Under the pieces are notes generated by a model that worked only from the letters and a program-made list of their open reading frames with translations, was not told where the DNA came from and did not search any database. Of a stretch of 64,000 nt of DNA, positions 37,063 to 47,677 are shown piece by piece. Position numbers and translations under genes: made by a program. The number at the start of each line of letters is the position of its first letter. The stretch's first letter is position 1. This DNA comes from Nemertoderma westbladi (taxonomy: Eukaryota; Xenacoelomorpha; Nemertodermatida; Nemertodermatidae): positions 1 to 64,000 of the forward strand of contig JAUCBJ010001948.1 of the NCBI GenBank assembly GCA_032718475.1, in the 5' to 3' direction.

Positions 37063-37375
37063 GGCGCGTCATAAAAATCGAATTTTGGAAATTTAAAGTG
37101 AAGTGGCCATTTTTATCTGGACAAGGCCATAAAAAGTGCCTGGTAAAAATATTTCTGAAAAATAATGACATCTTAAGGTCGCCCAACTGACTTTTGTAAA
37201 TTGTATCTCTATCGCTATCATTTGCGGTTGTTTTTGATGAGCGAATTTTAAGTTAAGCCACTTCTACTCATCGTATTGACTCAATTTTTGGCACATTTGA
37301 AAGGCAATGGTCGATATTGGGGGGGGGGGGGGGGGGGGGGGGTAGAACACATAAAAAACGCTGTTTTAAGGGTTA
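37063..37375 (+). repeat. left terminal inverted repeat
   Basis: Matches the complement of 40020-40328 except for scattered bases, the expanded G run and a small internal gap after TAGAACACATAAAAAA. Confidence 0.85.
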
Positions 37376-37650
37376 TTTTTAATTGTTGTAGTGTTAATTT
37401 GAATATTATATCCAAGTATCATTTCTGAAAAAGTCACTCTTCTTACAAGAAAATGTATATTTATACAAATTATAGTTCACAATGATGTATGTAATCATAC
37501 ATGTAGTGTAGTAGCACATGCCATATGGCATTTATATATGATGGTCATATATAGCCTACTTTATAAGTAGATAAACTGATTACAATTGGTTAATCAATAA
37601 GTATAGTTATTGTTGAGTTTTAACCACATGTCGATGCCATCGACGTTTTC

Positions 37651-39694
37651 TCAAGAACGCTCCTCGTACTTGACAAAAATTTTATTGATCTTGTCAGTTT
37701 TTCTTAGTTCTCCAACCAATCTCTCAGCTGGATGGTTGTGGCCTTCAACTTTACCTTTAAGGTTATTCAATGTACGCTCAAGAATGTGATTTCTATATTC
37801 TTTATCTAAAGGTAGGAATATACCGTCGAGATTATACAAATGCCTTTCAATGGTAGAAAAGTATGTTGCAGAGCAATCTAGTTTGATTCCAACTTCTGCT
37901 AGTATATTGGTGATTTTCAGTGTATTTCTAATGATATTAGTTCCCTTGGTATCAACAGCGATTCGGTGAGCTTGAAAATATGTATTTGCATATTCAATTA
38001 GAATAGAACCTATGTCTGAGAGTTTGGGGTGTTCTAGCATTGCCTTGGTATTAACACATATGGCATCATCTGTTCTGGATTTAAATAACCTATTAGCATG
38101 GGATGAGATGAGTGCCTTCTTGAGTGGCTTTGATATCAGTATGATGTGCAATAGGGATCCTAGCTCACTTAGCCATCGCACCCCAACTGGTAAAATGGCA
38201 TGTTTCATCTCTGCTCCAGTAAAAACTTGTTTGGAAACAAGTTTATACACAAAGCGCTGGTCATCATTGAATACGGATAAATCATTGAAAATGGAACTGT
38301 CACCCATATCTAACCAATCAGAAGGTTTTAGTATTTCACTGGCACTATCAATATCTTCAAACAATATATCGGCACCAAGACACTCATACATATAACGCAT
38401 ATTAAAACAAAGTGTTTCCAAGGATTGAACAGTTGCACTTTTGTCACTGGTCATTTTAGGATTCTTGTCAAAGAATTTGGAAGACAACTCAGCCAAAAAC
38501 ACATTCAAAACACACTCGTTACTATGAATCCGACACATAACAATGAATAACTGATAAGACATATCAGTTTTAGCTTCAAGATGCTTAAAAGCACCACCCG
38601 TTTTACCTATTCCTGAGTTAACTGCAGTTGTATCCGTGCAGACACCTACCAGTTTTCTGTTGACAAGGTCATCATGAAAGATTTCTTCAAAGTGGGATCC
38701 AAGCATCAATCCAGTGGGATGATTTTGGAATTTAGTAATACTGTGTGGGATGAATATGTAGTCATTATCACGGGAAGCATGATAGAGCACAACTTCATAG
38801 AGATCTTTGCCATCTGCATGTGCAAAGAAATACTTTGAATTAGCCTTGAGAACTTGACAACGAGCCTCTGAATCAATTTCCAAATTTTGTTTAGCTCTCG
38901 TTAATGTGCTAGTACTTGGTACATCCTGTGGAGATAATCCAAGTATAGTAGCATACTTGGAGATAATTTCCTGACCAGCCTCTTCACTCGCACTGTACCG
39001 AAGAAGAACCGAGGCTAACGGCTTCCAATCAGTTCCCCTGCGAGATCGGGTAGAAATAGGTGATGGAGTGGTTGACATATCTGTAGTACCAGTAATGGTT
39101 TCGAATTCGCTACCAGTATCTGTAGTTAATGAACTCGTTTCAGATGATATGTCTGAAGGATACGAAGATAACAGATTGTTCCTGAGCATCTGTTGATGTT
39201 GATGGTTGAGGTTGACTAGGCCTTCTCTCACTCTCAACAAATTTTGCACGTTTTTGAGCTCTTTTGGCAGCAGCTTTATCAACAGGGCCTAAGCTACCAC
39301 CAAGTTTGTTTTGTCTATTATTATACCACTGTAGATCCGCTTGGAGAACCCATTTGGGCTGCAATGCAGTTTTAAAAGAAACGGGCTCTCCACAAAGTTT
39401 AATGAAGTTACTTCGAATAGGATGTTTTAAGTGGCATTTAAACTCACCGTAAATCGACTCTATTCGTTTTTTGAGGTTAGTCTTGTGTATCGGTGTTATC
39501 CCATACTGACCATATAGAATCTCAATTTCGCTGGCAAGTATGGATATGGATTGTGGATTATTTGAATTTTTAAACAGTTGAGATAATCTTCTTAATACAA
39601 TACCTCGAGTTAAAACTTCACTCCTTGGCAATACAGTTAACGACGGGCCTAGAATCTGAACAATACTGCAGTCTGATGAACGGGTCTTCGACAT
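37651..39694 (-). pseudogene. broken RNase-H-fold-like transposase
   Basis: Two overlapping minus-strand frames, 39694-39140 and 39282-37651, make one protein of about 660 residues with a single frameshift near 39170. The first part is helical and basic (KAAAKRAQKRAKF). The second has the landmarks HADGKDLYEV, GVCTDTTAVNSG.GKTGGAF and VMCRIHSNE, spaced like first and second acidic residues followed by a C..H motif. I associate the DTTAxNxG pattern with a widespread but poorly described group of animal transposases. The third acidic residue cannot be fixed by eye. It would act in the nucleus on the inverted repeats, but this copy needs one frame change to be open. Confidence 0.7.
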
Positions 39695-40019
39695 TATGTG
39701 ATCAATACAGCTATTTATTACTGTATTATAGCATTCAAATATAATATGGCACCGGTAGGACTGAATTACTGTACATGTTTACTGGTAATGGTAGGCTACC
39801 AGCTCAATTCCAACCATGAGTAACTACTGATCTGCTGATTGATGAAGTGACACTGACAAATTATTGGAATTGAATTTCCCTCACTTTGCAGAAATAAGAA
39901 ATACCATTTTCCATAGATTTGAATAGATTTTATATTAATTTTAAATTTTAGTGCTGTGAGGAATATGAATTTATAGTAAATTTGACACACAATTTTGAAC
40001 AAAAGGGCTTTCACGTAGT

Positions 40020-40328
40020 AAAACAGCGTCCCTTTCATGAATTTTAACTTTTTTATGTGTTCTACCCCCCCAATATCGACCATTGCCTTTCAAATGTGCC
40101 AAAAATTGAGTCAATACGATGAGTAGAAGTGGCTTAACTTAAAATTAGCACATCAAAAACAACCGCAAATGATAGCGATAGAGATTAAATTTACAAAAGT
40201 CAGTTGGGCGACCTTAAGATGTCATTATTTTTCAGAAATATTTTTACCAGGCACTTTTTATGCCTTTGTCCAGATAAAAATGGCCACTTCACTTTAAATT
40301 TCCAAAATTCGATTTTTATGAAGCGCCC
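40020..40328 (-). repeat. right terminal inverted repeat
   Basis: Complement of the left repeat. Directly beyond its TA lies a C13 run (40331 on), possibly a slippage-expanded neighbour of the terminal CCC. Confidence 0.85.
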
Positions 40329-40330
40329 TA

Positions 40331-40713
40331 CCCCCCCCCCCCTCCCCGGTATTTGTACAACATTTTATAGCCCGGTACTAATAGGGTTAAACTGTACTCT
40401 CGCTAAATTCCGAAGTATCCGAAGTTTCGTATTTCCTCAAAAACACATTTATATCGTAGGAGTATAATAGCGGTTTCTATGGCAGTTATATGGCAGTATA
40501 ATAGCAGTTTCTATATGGTAATTTCATGTGTTAGTGAAATAATTAAAAAAATTAATATCGCTGTTTTTTTAATAATGAGTGTAGAGTGTTGTTGTATTAT
40601 TTAAAATATAAATTGTATCACATATAATAGATACACACCCCCAATCGGGGTAAAATGGTAGTCAATGTATGTATTTATGACATATTACCTATAAATATAT
40701 ATATCTTATTAGT
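40331..40713. other. no gene recognised
   Basis: Starts with a poly-C run, then AT-rich sequence with a short internal duplication (TATAATAGC.GTTTCTAT near 40462-40515). Confidence 0.5.
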
Positions 40714-40862
40714 GTGCTTATTCCAGTTTATTGTATTATTGTGCTTATTCTAGTTTATTGTATTATTGTGCTTATTCCAGTTTATTGTATTATTGTGCTT
40801 ATTCCAGTTTATTGTATTATTGTGCTTATTCCAGTTTATTGTATTATTGTGCTTATTGTGCT
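40714..40862 (+). repeat. 27-bp tandem array
   Basis: Five and a half copies of GTGCTTATTCCAGTTTATTG plus TATTATT. The 70-codon frame across it (VYCIIVLIP repeats) comes from the period being a multiple of three. Confidence 0.9.
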
Positions 40863-41332
40863 AGAAAATAAGTACTATGTCGGCAGGTTTGAGTGGGGGG
40901 AAGGAGAGGGGGTCGTTCTCAGTTAGAATATGTTTCTGCACGTGGTTTGGGGTCGCGGGAAGGAATTCCTGGGGGTATGAATTAATTATTGCAGCAAAAA
41001 TGAAATTAAATATTAGATATAACACAATAAACTGTAAATAAATATGTGAGATATTGAAAGTATTTACTGTATATACGGCAGATGCACCTAACCATGTGTT
41101 AAATTTAGAATTTGCGATGGGGGAAATATTACAAAAGCAAGTGGTAGTTCGTACGCAACGAATGTTCAAACTGTGATCAAGTCACATGGCCGGTGTGATT
41201 TTGTTGAGGGGAGGGTGGTGGAGATTGATGAGGACAGACTCGGTGTTGATGCGTCGGTAATGTTTTGCGGAACTGTTTAATACAAGTGATGCTAAGGTCA
41301 TCGACGGGGCAGTCTACGAAGTGTTGCAGTAG
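40863..41332. other. possible decayed upstream part of the next pseudogene
   Basis: Fragments such as VIDGAVYEVLQ (about 41297-41329) read in frame with the downstream pseudogene across a TAG at 41330-41332, so homology may extend leftward. The rest is not recognisable. Confidence 0.35.
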
Positions 41333-42289
41333 GATAACTTCTGGGTCAGAGGTGTCGAGCCCTTTTGGTCTGATGCTTCTCTGGGTATATTTCTAAGTGG
41401 TTGGCATCAGTATCCACCACCGTCAACTCAGTGGTATCAAGCTAGGTTTTTTGAGAAAGGAAGCAAAACAATTGCAATTCTAGAACTGAATATTATTACA
41501 GGAAGCTTTCTCGTTAATGGAGATCCTGTCGGTCGCCTTCCTAGCTCTATTACCAATCATCAGGATTTTAGACGAATTTTTGGGTCTCATGTATTTGTGG
41601 TTCAACCTGGTGTTCGTCAATTGCATTCATTTGTTACTGCCAATGAAATACATGGATCCATTTTTACCTTTTATCTTGATAACTCACGATTAGTTGTACA
41701 AGAACGTGTAGCAGATAAAAGTAGTGGTAACAATACTGTTTATGAATTAGTTCCAAGTCGATTTTTTTGCCATGATTTACCAAAAATGTTAGTGTCCAAC
41801 TTTAGCCATTGGCTAAACAAATTGACCAATACTCTTCATTTTCGACCAAAACATTTTGATGATGAATTGTTTTTTACACATTCTACAGATGCATCCCCTT
41901 ATACCCTTTACTTTGATTCCCAATTACTTTTGGAGAGACAAACTGGGAAATTTTTTATTGATATTCATAGTCAAAGCTTTAATGAGGTATTTTGTAAAAT
42001 ACTCTATAATCTGGAGATTAAGGAATAGATCCACATGCTTATTGACAATAATGACTTAGTTACAATTCATCTCCCTCGTTTGGGGCTACATTTCGCGATA
42101 AACAATGAGAGGAGACTTGGTTGTTTGGAATATCAAGGTTTATTTGTAGCTGGGGTACAAAAGGACTTAGGCACATTAGTTGGTCTAAATGAAGGCTTTA
42201 TATTGAAAGATGAATATGGGGGATTGTTATCAAAAATTGTAATCGATTTTTCGCGCCTCCATCGGGATCCTAAATTAAAAATGCAATAA
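41333..42289 (+). pseudogene. intronless fragment resembling giant DUF3638/DUF6606-type proteins, broken by stops
   Basis: One frame is open from 41333 to a TAG at 42026-42028 and again to 42289. Its motifs in order are FLSGWHQYPPPSTQWYQARF, ILELNIITGSFLVNGDPVGR followed by LP, FRRIFGSHVFVVQPG, and HLPRLGLHFAINNERRLGCL. This order (tG.LLvnG.P..RLP, then the LPR.gL.F block) is what I remember from the very large, poorly understood proteins carrying DUF3638 and DUF3645 in fungi and invertebrates. The pieces cover only the stretch before the DUF3638 domain. The in-frame stops at 41330 and 42026 and the lack of introns suggest a processed or decayed copy. No function can be claimed. Confidence 0.55.
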
Positions 42290-43770
42290 TCACTACACAA
42301 TTATTCCCTTTTTCCCCCTCTCCCGTCGTAATATTTCTCTCCAAACATATCCAATATTACGACGTATTTCCACCCCAGACATCCTTAGCCGGCCTCACCC
42401 ACCATCTCTAACCAATATTGCCGGCTACTCCCCCATGAATCATCCCAATCCAATAAAGGAGGCAACCACGCAACCTCCCTCCTTTCTCTCATTGGCCCTT
42501 AACACGCCAACCTCACCAACTATCACCCTCAGTCAATCATACAATGTGTTAATCATATTTTACATGGGTTGAACGTAAAATCTCTTCAAACCTGTTTAGG
42601 TGATAAAAGAGGGTAAAAAAGGGGTCAACTTCATATCGACCCCACACTGGGTTTAAAAGGGGCCGCATTTGGGTGGAAAACTCAGTCCCAACAACCAGCC
42701 CAGCAGTTGGCCACCTTGGCAGCTAAACTGGGCTCTGCTCCACGGTAGAGGGCGTCTTTGTTCCCAGACTGGGCTCTAACATGTCTTCGCAATCGCTGGG
42801 AACGTAAGACGATTCCGCCTGTGACGGGATCCCTGAGTTGGCGAGGGAATCCCGACCGGGTTTTGTCTTGGTTCAATATGCGTCGCCGCGTCCGCTTACT
42901 GTGGCTGGCGAACTGAAAGGCCGAAGGCTGGTATAATAACAGAGTTCTGATGTTAATGTTGTTAATCTCTGATAAGTATGCAAGTACCGGTAGTATAGCA
43001 CAATCAGTAACACAATGATAGCAGACAACGATAGCGGTTGAAAACCGTCCGACTTCTGCTCACCCAATATACCAACTAATGACACTAAAGACTAAATACA
43101 ATCGACAGAGTAACGGATATATATTACATGGGACACATTAGCTTCCTAGGTGTGGCCAACCAGTGGATGCGCTGCAATTGGACACATGCTGTCCCTCCAT
43201 TGGTCGATCTATCCCCTTGTTCCTATGCTAGCTTCTACCCTGAGATGAGCTGTGCGCTGGCATCTCTCCCTGTGGCTGGCAATGTATATTGCCTTTGTTG
43301 GTTGTTAGGTAACATTATATTGGTAATGTCACCTAATCAACTATAATTGTTAAAATGCCACTTTCCCCATTTTCCACTGGGTAGTGCAGCGAATTGGATA
43401 AGCTCACACCGCCTAAAGGACTGAGTTTTGGCGACTAGCCTTAAAGTGAGCTCTGCTCCAAGGTAGATAGTTTCTTTGTTCCCGGACTGGGCCCTAACAT
43501 GTCTTCGCGGTCGCTGGGAAGGTAAGACGATCCCGCCTAAAGGGCTGAGTTTCGCTGGCTAACTAGCCCCAGAGCACTCGCGCACTCTGTCCACTGGCTA
43601 CTTAGTTCGTCCTAGAACCAACCATTTAGTTTTGGGGGCAAATTAGCAGTGTCCCTATAGGCTTCGACTCTGTCAGCTACGGTAGTGCTTGTGCACTCTG
43701 TCCGCTGTCTATACGGTTCATATCCAGGCTCGCCAGGATCGACCGTCTAGTTTTGACCATGACGTTAGTT
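42290..43770. repeat. repetitive block with about 100-bp direct repeats (possible LTR or element remnant)
   Basis: GCTCTGCTCC.CGGTAGA through CTAACATGTCTTCGC and GTAAGACGAT.CCGCCT occurs at about 42731-42828 and again at about 43450-43540. A second pair (GCACTCTGTCC.CTG) lies at about 43577 and 43695. TTTAAAAGGGG at 42651 resembles a core promoter about 75 bp before the first copy. No coding frame is recognised. It is probably a non-coding part of an LTR element or a satellite-like repeat. Confidence 0.45.
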
Positions 43771-44093
43771 CCACCTTGGTGTAGTGGTTGCATTGAATTC
43801 ACATCTCCCGTAGGTCGTGGGTTCGATCCTCACATGGGTCAGGGCAGTTTTCGTTTTGGCACGAATGCTTTAAAGGGACCAGCCAGGGCGCAGTTCTGCC
43901 TTGCATCCTTAAGTGGTAGCTAAATGAGAACTGGAATTTCATCTGGGGAGTAAAGTTCTGCGGGGGGACCACACTGGAAATAAGTCGTCAGACTTTGTGC
44001 ATAATCCCTGGCCTAGCGGCCGAAGAAAATTTACGTTGTTTTTTTTGAGGACAAGCTTTCGTATCCTCGAAAAAATAAAAACCTTACCTTATA
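43771..44093 (+). repeat. tRNA-derived SINE with Pol III A and B boxes
   Basis: The head has an A box (TGGTGTAGTGG, 43777-43787) and a perfect B box (GGTTCGATCC, 43820-43829) in tRNA-like spacing. A family-specific body shared with 925-1062 follows. Then comes a small hairpin (GAGGACAAGCTTTCGTATCCTC) and an A-rich end with ACCTTACCTTA. The tRNA part is not a functional tRNA gene because it runs straight into the SINE body. It would be transcribed by Pol III and mobilised by a LINE in trans. Confidence 0.85.
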
Positions 44094-44685
44094 GGGCTGC
44101 TCGATTCCTAGGCAGTTTCGAGCGGCTGTCTTTCCCTTAATATCAGGTTTGAAACTGCGCTTTGTAAAACGCGCCGCCGGTTCCTGATAAAGTGGTGAAG
44201 AACCACGCACACCAAACGTGTCATTTTCTGATTTGACAGAAAAATAAATAATCTTTTTTAAGATAATCGTTGGGAATTATTCTTATTAAGAGTTTTTTAT
44301 TATTTCACTATCTAATAAAGCAACTAGTGACTACTTTATATTACCACGACTAATAATTGCGTCTCTCTTTATCCCCCCCAAGCAGGAGTACAGTTCAAAC
44401 TGTGTTGACGTGAGGACTTACATCTTTGTGTTTTCACCTCTCCATTGGAGTTGGTGAAGTTCTCTTATTTTTTTGCTAATAAGTTTCACGTGACCCAGAT
44501 ATTGGGGTTGGGTGGTGTGCAATTTCACTTTGAGTTTCAGTGATTTATCACGCGGTGCTCAAAGAAAAATTATCTGCTCCACTGTTCTAGAACGTTTGGA
44601 CTGAACACCAGTTTTTTGTGAAAACAAGGTCAGGTCAGGTATTCTAGGTCATTGATCAAGAAAACTTGCCACCCGCAAGCAGCAT
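44094..44685. other. no gene recognised
   Basis: Mixed composition without open frames or recognised repeats, ending at the LINE 5' end. Confidence 0.45.
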
Positions 44686-44689
44686 AAAG

Positions 44690-45216
44690 GAGGTGCCACC
44701 TGTAGCTGCATAGACCATCTTACTAGGGCAAATCTGGTACTGTAACTAGGACCCCCATCGTTCTGGGATAAGGACGCCGTTGGTCCTGGATTAAGGACCC
44801 ATATACTTGGCTGCAGGGGTATATGGCCTGGCCAGACAGATGGTGATCTACCAATGGCTGGTCAGGAGTAGAGTATTCTCATGTCCACTCTGATTGCACT
44901 TCACTGCGACCTGCACCTGGCCGCAGGGGTACAGGGCATGGCCCAGCAGATGAGTTGCACAGCCAATGGTTGGGAATCATGTGCCAAGAGTAGGTATGGG
45001 TGATGGGCGTCATATCTGACTCCACTGCGACACCCACCCTGTGGAATGGCAAACCAGGGTGTGGTATTTGCCCCGAGAGCTGTCTCGGCAAAAACGCACC
45101 CCTCAACCCCCACAATGGATTATTAGTAATGCGGAGGTCCGGCCACTAGAGAGCAGTGGAATTACCGGACACAATCGGCCTCACAAGCGTCAGTTATCTC
45201 CTGACCGGCTGCCTGT
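44690..45216 (+). mobile_element. LINE 5' end (left half of a split copy E/F)
   Basis: From AGCTGCATAGACC (about 44703) on, it matches the 5' UTR of LINE copy B base for base with few changes. It includes two related monomers starting at 44809 and 44919 (GGC.GCAGGGGTA). It continues through the start of the open frame (ISNAEVRPLESSGITGHNRP) to CTGACCGGCTGCCTGT at 45216, where identity stops abruptly. The next bases of the family (CTCACCCCCTAC) resume at about 52375, so the 7.15 kb between is an insertion. Confidence 0.85.
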
Positions 45217-45387
45217 TTCTGCTCTACCGCAATACCGACCTGACTGACCTGTATATATGTTAATATACTATATTATAATATTATCAATTATAAAGCGATA
45301 GTTAACTACATTGGATTGACACTAGATATTATTCCCATAACAGCAACAACTATGGGGCCACCAGCAAGCGATCAATGAAGACAGTCG

Positions 45388-46387
45388 GTGAACGCTTCCG
45401 CTGCCGCTGCTAATCGACGCCAATCAAAATCAAAGAACCGGTCAAGAACAATTGTAGAATGCTCATTCTGCAAATCAACTTGGACCGAGATAGAAGTCCT
45501 GACAGAGTCACTAACACAACAGTCGATTGGGAAAGTTAAATGTGCGTGCGGCTTCTGTTCGGCACTAAAAATCGCGAAACTTGAGGAGGAGAACCTCGAC
45601 CTTCAGCAAACAACAGATGCCAACAAACGTCACATCCATGACGTAGCAACCAAAAGGGAGGAAGACTTATCTGCACTACGTAGCGAAATCGATGTACGAC
45701 TGGACGAGATAGAAATAGTACAGTCGGATGTTTACACAAAACTGGAAACCCTAGACATGGCAAACCCTCTGGATAAATCATCCATAACTGGGACAACCCG
45801 ATGAAAATGATGATGAAAACCCGACTACGTGGATTGAAGTTGTTCGTAAGAACTCAAAGGCTGTGAAAGAACTACAAAAGCAAAACACGACCCAACAACG
45901 CAATCACCCCGTTCCAACACCAAATCCGAACGCAGATTATGTTACTATTGAAAGAGCAATTCGCGAGAATGATTTACGGGAACGTAACGTTGTCATCAGG
46001 CGACGTCCTGGTGACAATGCTGCTAACTCACAAAGACAGCAACGTGAGACAGATGAGAAATATATACAAAAGTCGATTGGTGACATCACGGGTTGCCTTA
46101 ACCTACGCCGCCTCGGTAAACACAGAGATGATGGATCTCCACGACCCCTGCTATTATCATTTGCGTCTAATGAGAACGCGTACAGTGTATTGGCGATTAA
46201 TTCATTTGTTAGGAATTGGGAGCGCTATTATTTAGATCGCGATTTGTCAAAATACAAACGTGAGGAAGAGTATAAGGCCAGACAAAAGCGCCGGCAAAGG
46301 ATTAAACATGACTCATTAAACCTTACTTCTGCAAACCAGGCCACTTCCCATGCCCACTCCATGAATAGCTCAGAGAGAGTGGACTGA
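45388..46387 (+). pseudogene. CR1-like ORF1, frameshifted
   Basis: Frames 45388-45804 and 45863-46387 join as one ORF1 with a frameshift between. The first has a CSFCKSTW....CACGFC cysteine cluster near the N-terminus and a long coiled coil (LKIAKLEEENLDLQ onward). The second has NDLRERNVVIRRRPG and ends with RDLSKYKREEEYKARQKRRQ, the basic C-terminus usual in CR1/L2 ORF1 RNA chaperones. Its role would be RNA binding in the retrotransposition particle. Confidence 0.7.
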
Positions 46388-46405
46388 TTATTTACCAGCT
46401 GTACA

Positions 46406-46745
46406 ATGTCCGGTACTCCGTCCATGGCGACTCCACCACCCGGTACCCCGTCGGTGGCGACTCCGCCACTCCATACCCCGTCCGTGGCGACTCTGCCACT
46501 CAGTACCCCGACCGTGGCAAATCCGCCACCCGGTACCCTGACCATGGCGACTCTGCCACCTGGTACCCTGTCCGTGGCGACTCCGCCACCCGGTACCCCG
46601 TCCATGATGACTCCGCCACCCGGTACCCCGTCCTTGGCGACTCCTCCACCCGATACCCCGTCGGTGGCAACTCCGCCACCCGATACCCCATCGGTGGCGA
46701 CTCAGCCACCCAGTACCCTGTCTGTGGCGACTCCACCACCCGGTA
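46406..46745 (+). repeat. 30-bp minisatellite, first array (PGTPSVATPP-coding)
   Basis: Eleven to twelve copies of a unit such as GGTACCCCGTCCGTGGCGAC plus TCCGCCACCC, open in several frames because 30 is a multiple of three. An uninterrupted frame runs on to 47038 and includes a poly-glycine stretch from a G run at 46939-46960. Confidence 0.9.
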
Positions 46746-47354
46746 CCTGTGAGCAGATTCAATTCCGCCTCACCAACCCCATAAAGTTGGGAAGTGGCGT
46801 TTTCAGCAATATTGGGGATATGAGGTTAATCACCATCAACCTCGTATCACCCCCAATAACGGGGACAACACACGGCCCCAAAGAGCCACACAAAAGAAGT
46901 CATAGGTCAAACCTCTCGGAGAGGGAAAGTGACAGCAGCGGGGGGGGGGGGGGGGGGGGGAAACACTCCCACAGAGGTGGGAGCCGAGAATTAGGTTATT
47001 GGCCAATGAGGGACAAGGGAAAAGCATCCGCTAGGTAGCAAGGCCACAAGTAGAGTAGAGGTGAATATATATTACCAGTTAATGTTGGTGCCCCTTTCAG
47101 TTATCTCAGTCACAAAGTGGGGACCAGTGACATTTTTGTACCGACACCGCTGTTACCGGTATCCTATTCAGTATTTGCAATCATAGCTTATATCATATTA
47201 TTCCTTATCACTGTTCTGGACAACTGTGCTATTATATTCAGTTAACTATATTACCGTTTATATCAACATCAAAGGTAACAACAACAAACTATCTTTTCTC
47301 AATCGTGCGGTGACGCGTAACACAAATCAACCGGTTGGGATCCTCTGATCCCGT

Positions 47355-47600
47355 CACAGTACCCTGTCCGTGGTGACTCCGCCACCCGGTACCCTGTCCG
47401 TGGCGACTCCGCCACCCAGTACCCCGTCCGTGGTGCCTCCGCCACCCGATACCCCATCGGTGGTGACTCCGCCACCCGATACCCCGTCCGTGGCGACTCC
47501 CAAACCCGGTACCCCATCCGAGGCGACTCCCAAACCCGGTACCCCATCCATGGCGACTCCGCCACCCGGTACCCCGTCCATGGCGACTCCACCACACAAA
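47355..47600 (+). repeat. 30-bp minisatellite, second array
   Basis: About eight copies of the same 30-bp unit as 46406-46745, separated from it by 610 bp of unrelated sequence. Two arrays of one unit in a single element suggest amplification plus insertion or duplication. Confidence 0.9.
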
Positions 47601-47677
47601 CAAACTCCGTGATCTACAAACACGGATTTCAAGTTTCCAACCTGACATTATCGCAATAACTGAAGTTTTGCCTAAAA

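Larger units (their letters stand above)
37063..40328 (-). mobile_element. DNA transposon with about 310-bp terminal inverted repeats
   Basis: The ends are 5'-GGGCGCGTCATAAAAATCG at 37063 and the inverted GGGCGCTTCATAAAAATCG ending at 40328, both flanked by TA (37061-37062, 40329-40330). The repeats match for about 310 bp. They contain a long G run (23 G, 37319-37341) on the left where the right repeat has only C7 (40065-40071). A minus-strand transposase lies inside, so this was an autonomous element. The TA flank could be the target duplication or part of the repeat. The superfamily is not assigned. Confidence 0.85.

Noticed and set aside
43771-43840. Functional tRNA gene
   Set aside because: A and B boxes are present, but the sequence continues into a SINE body and does not form a full cloverleaf with a matching acceptor stem.
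46388-46762. Minus-strand frames with GTGWRSRHG and VPGGGVAMDG repeats, also near 47289-47648
   Set aside because: They lie across the 30-bp minisatellites. All frames stay open there, so this is not evidence of a protein.
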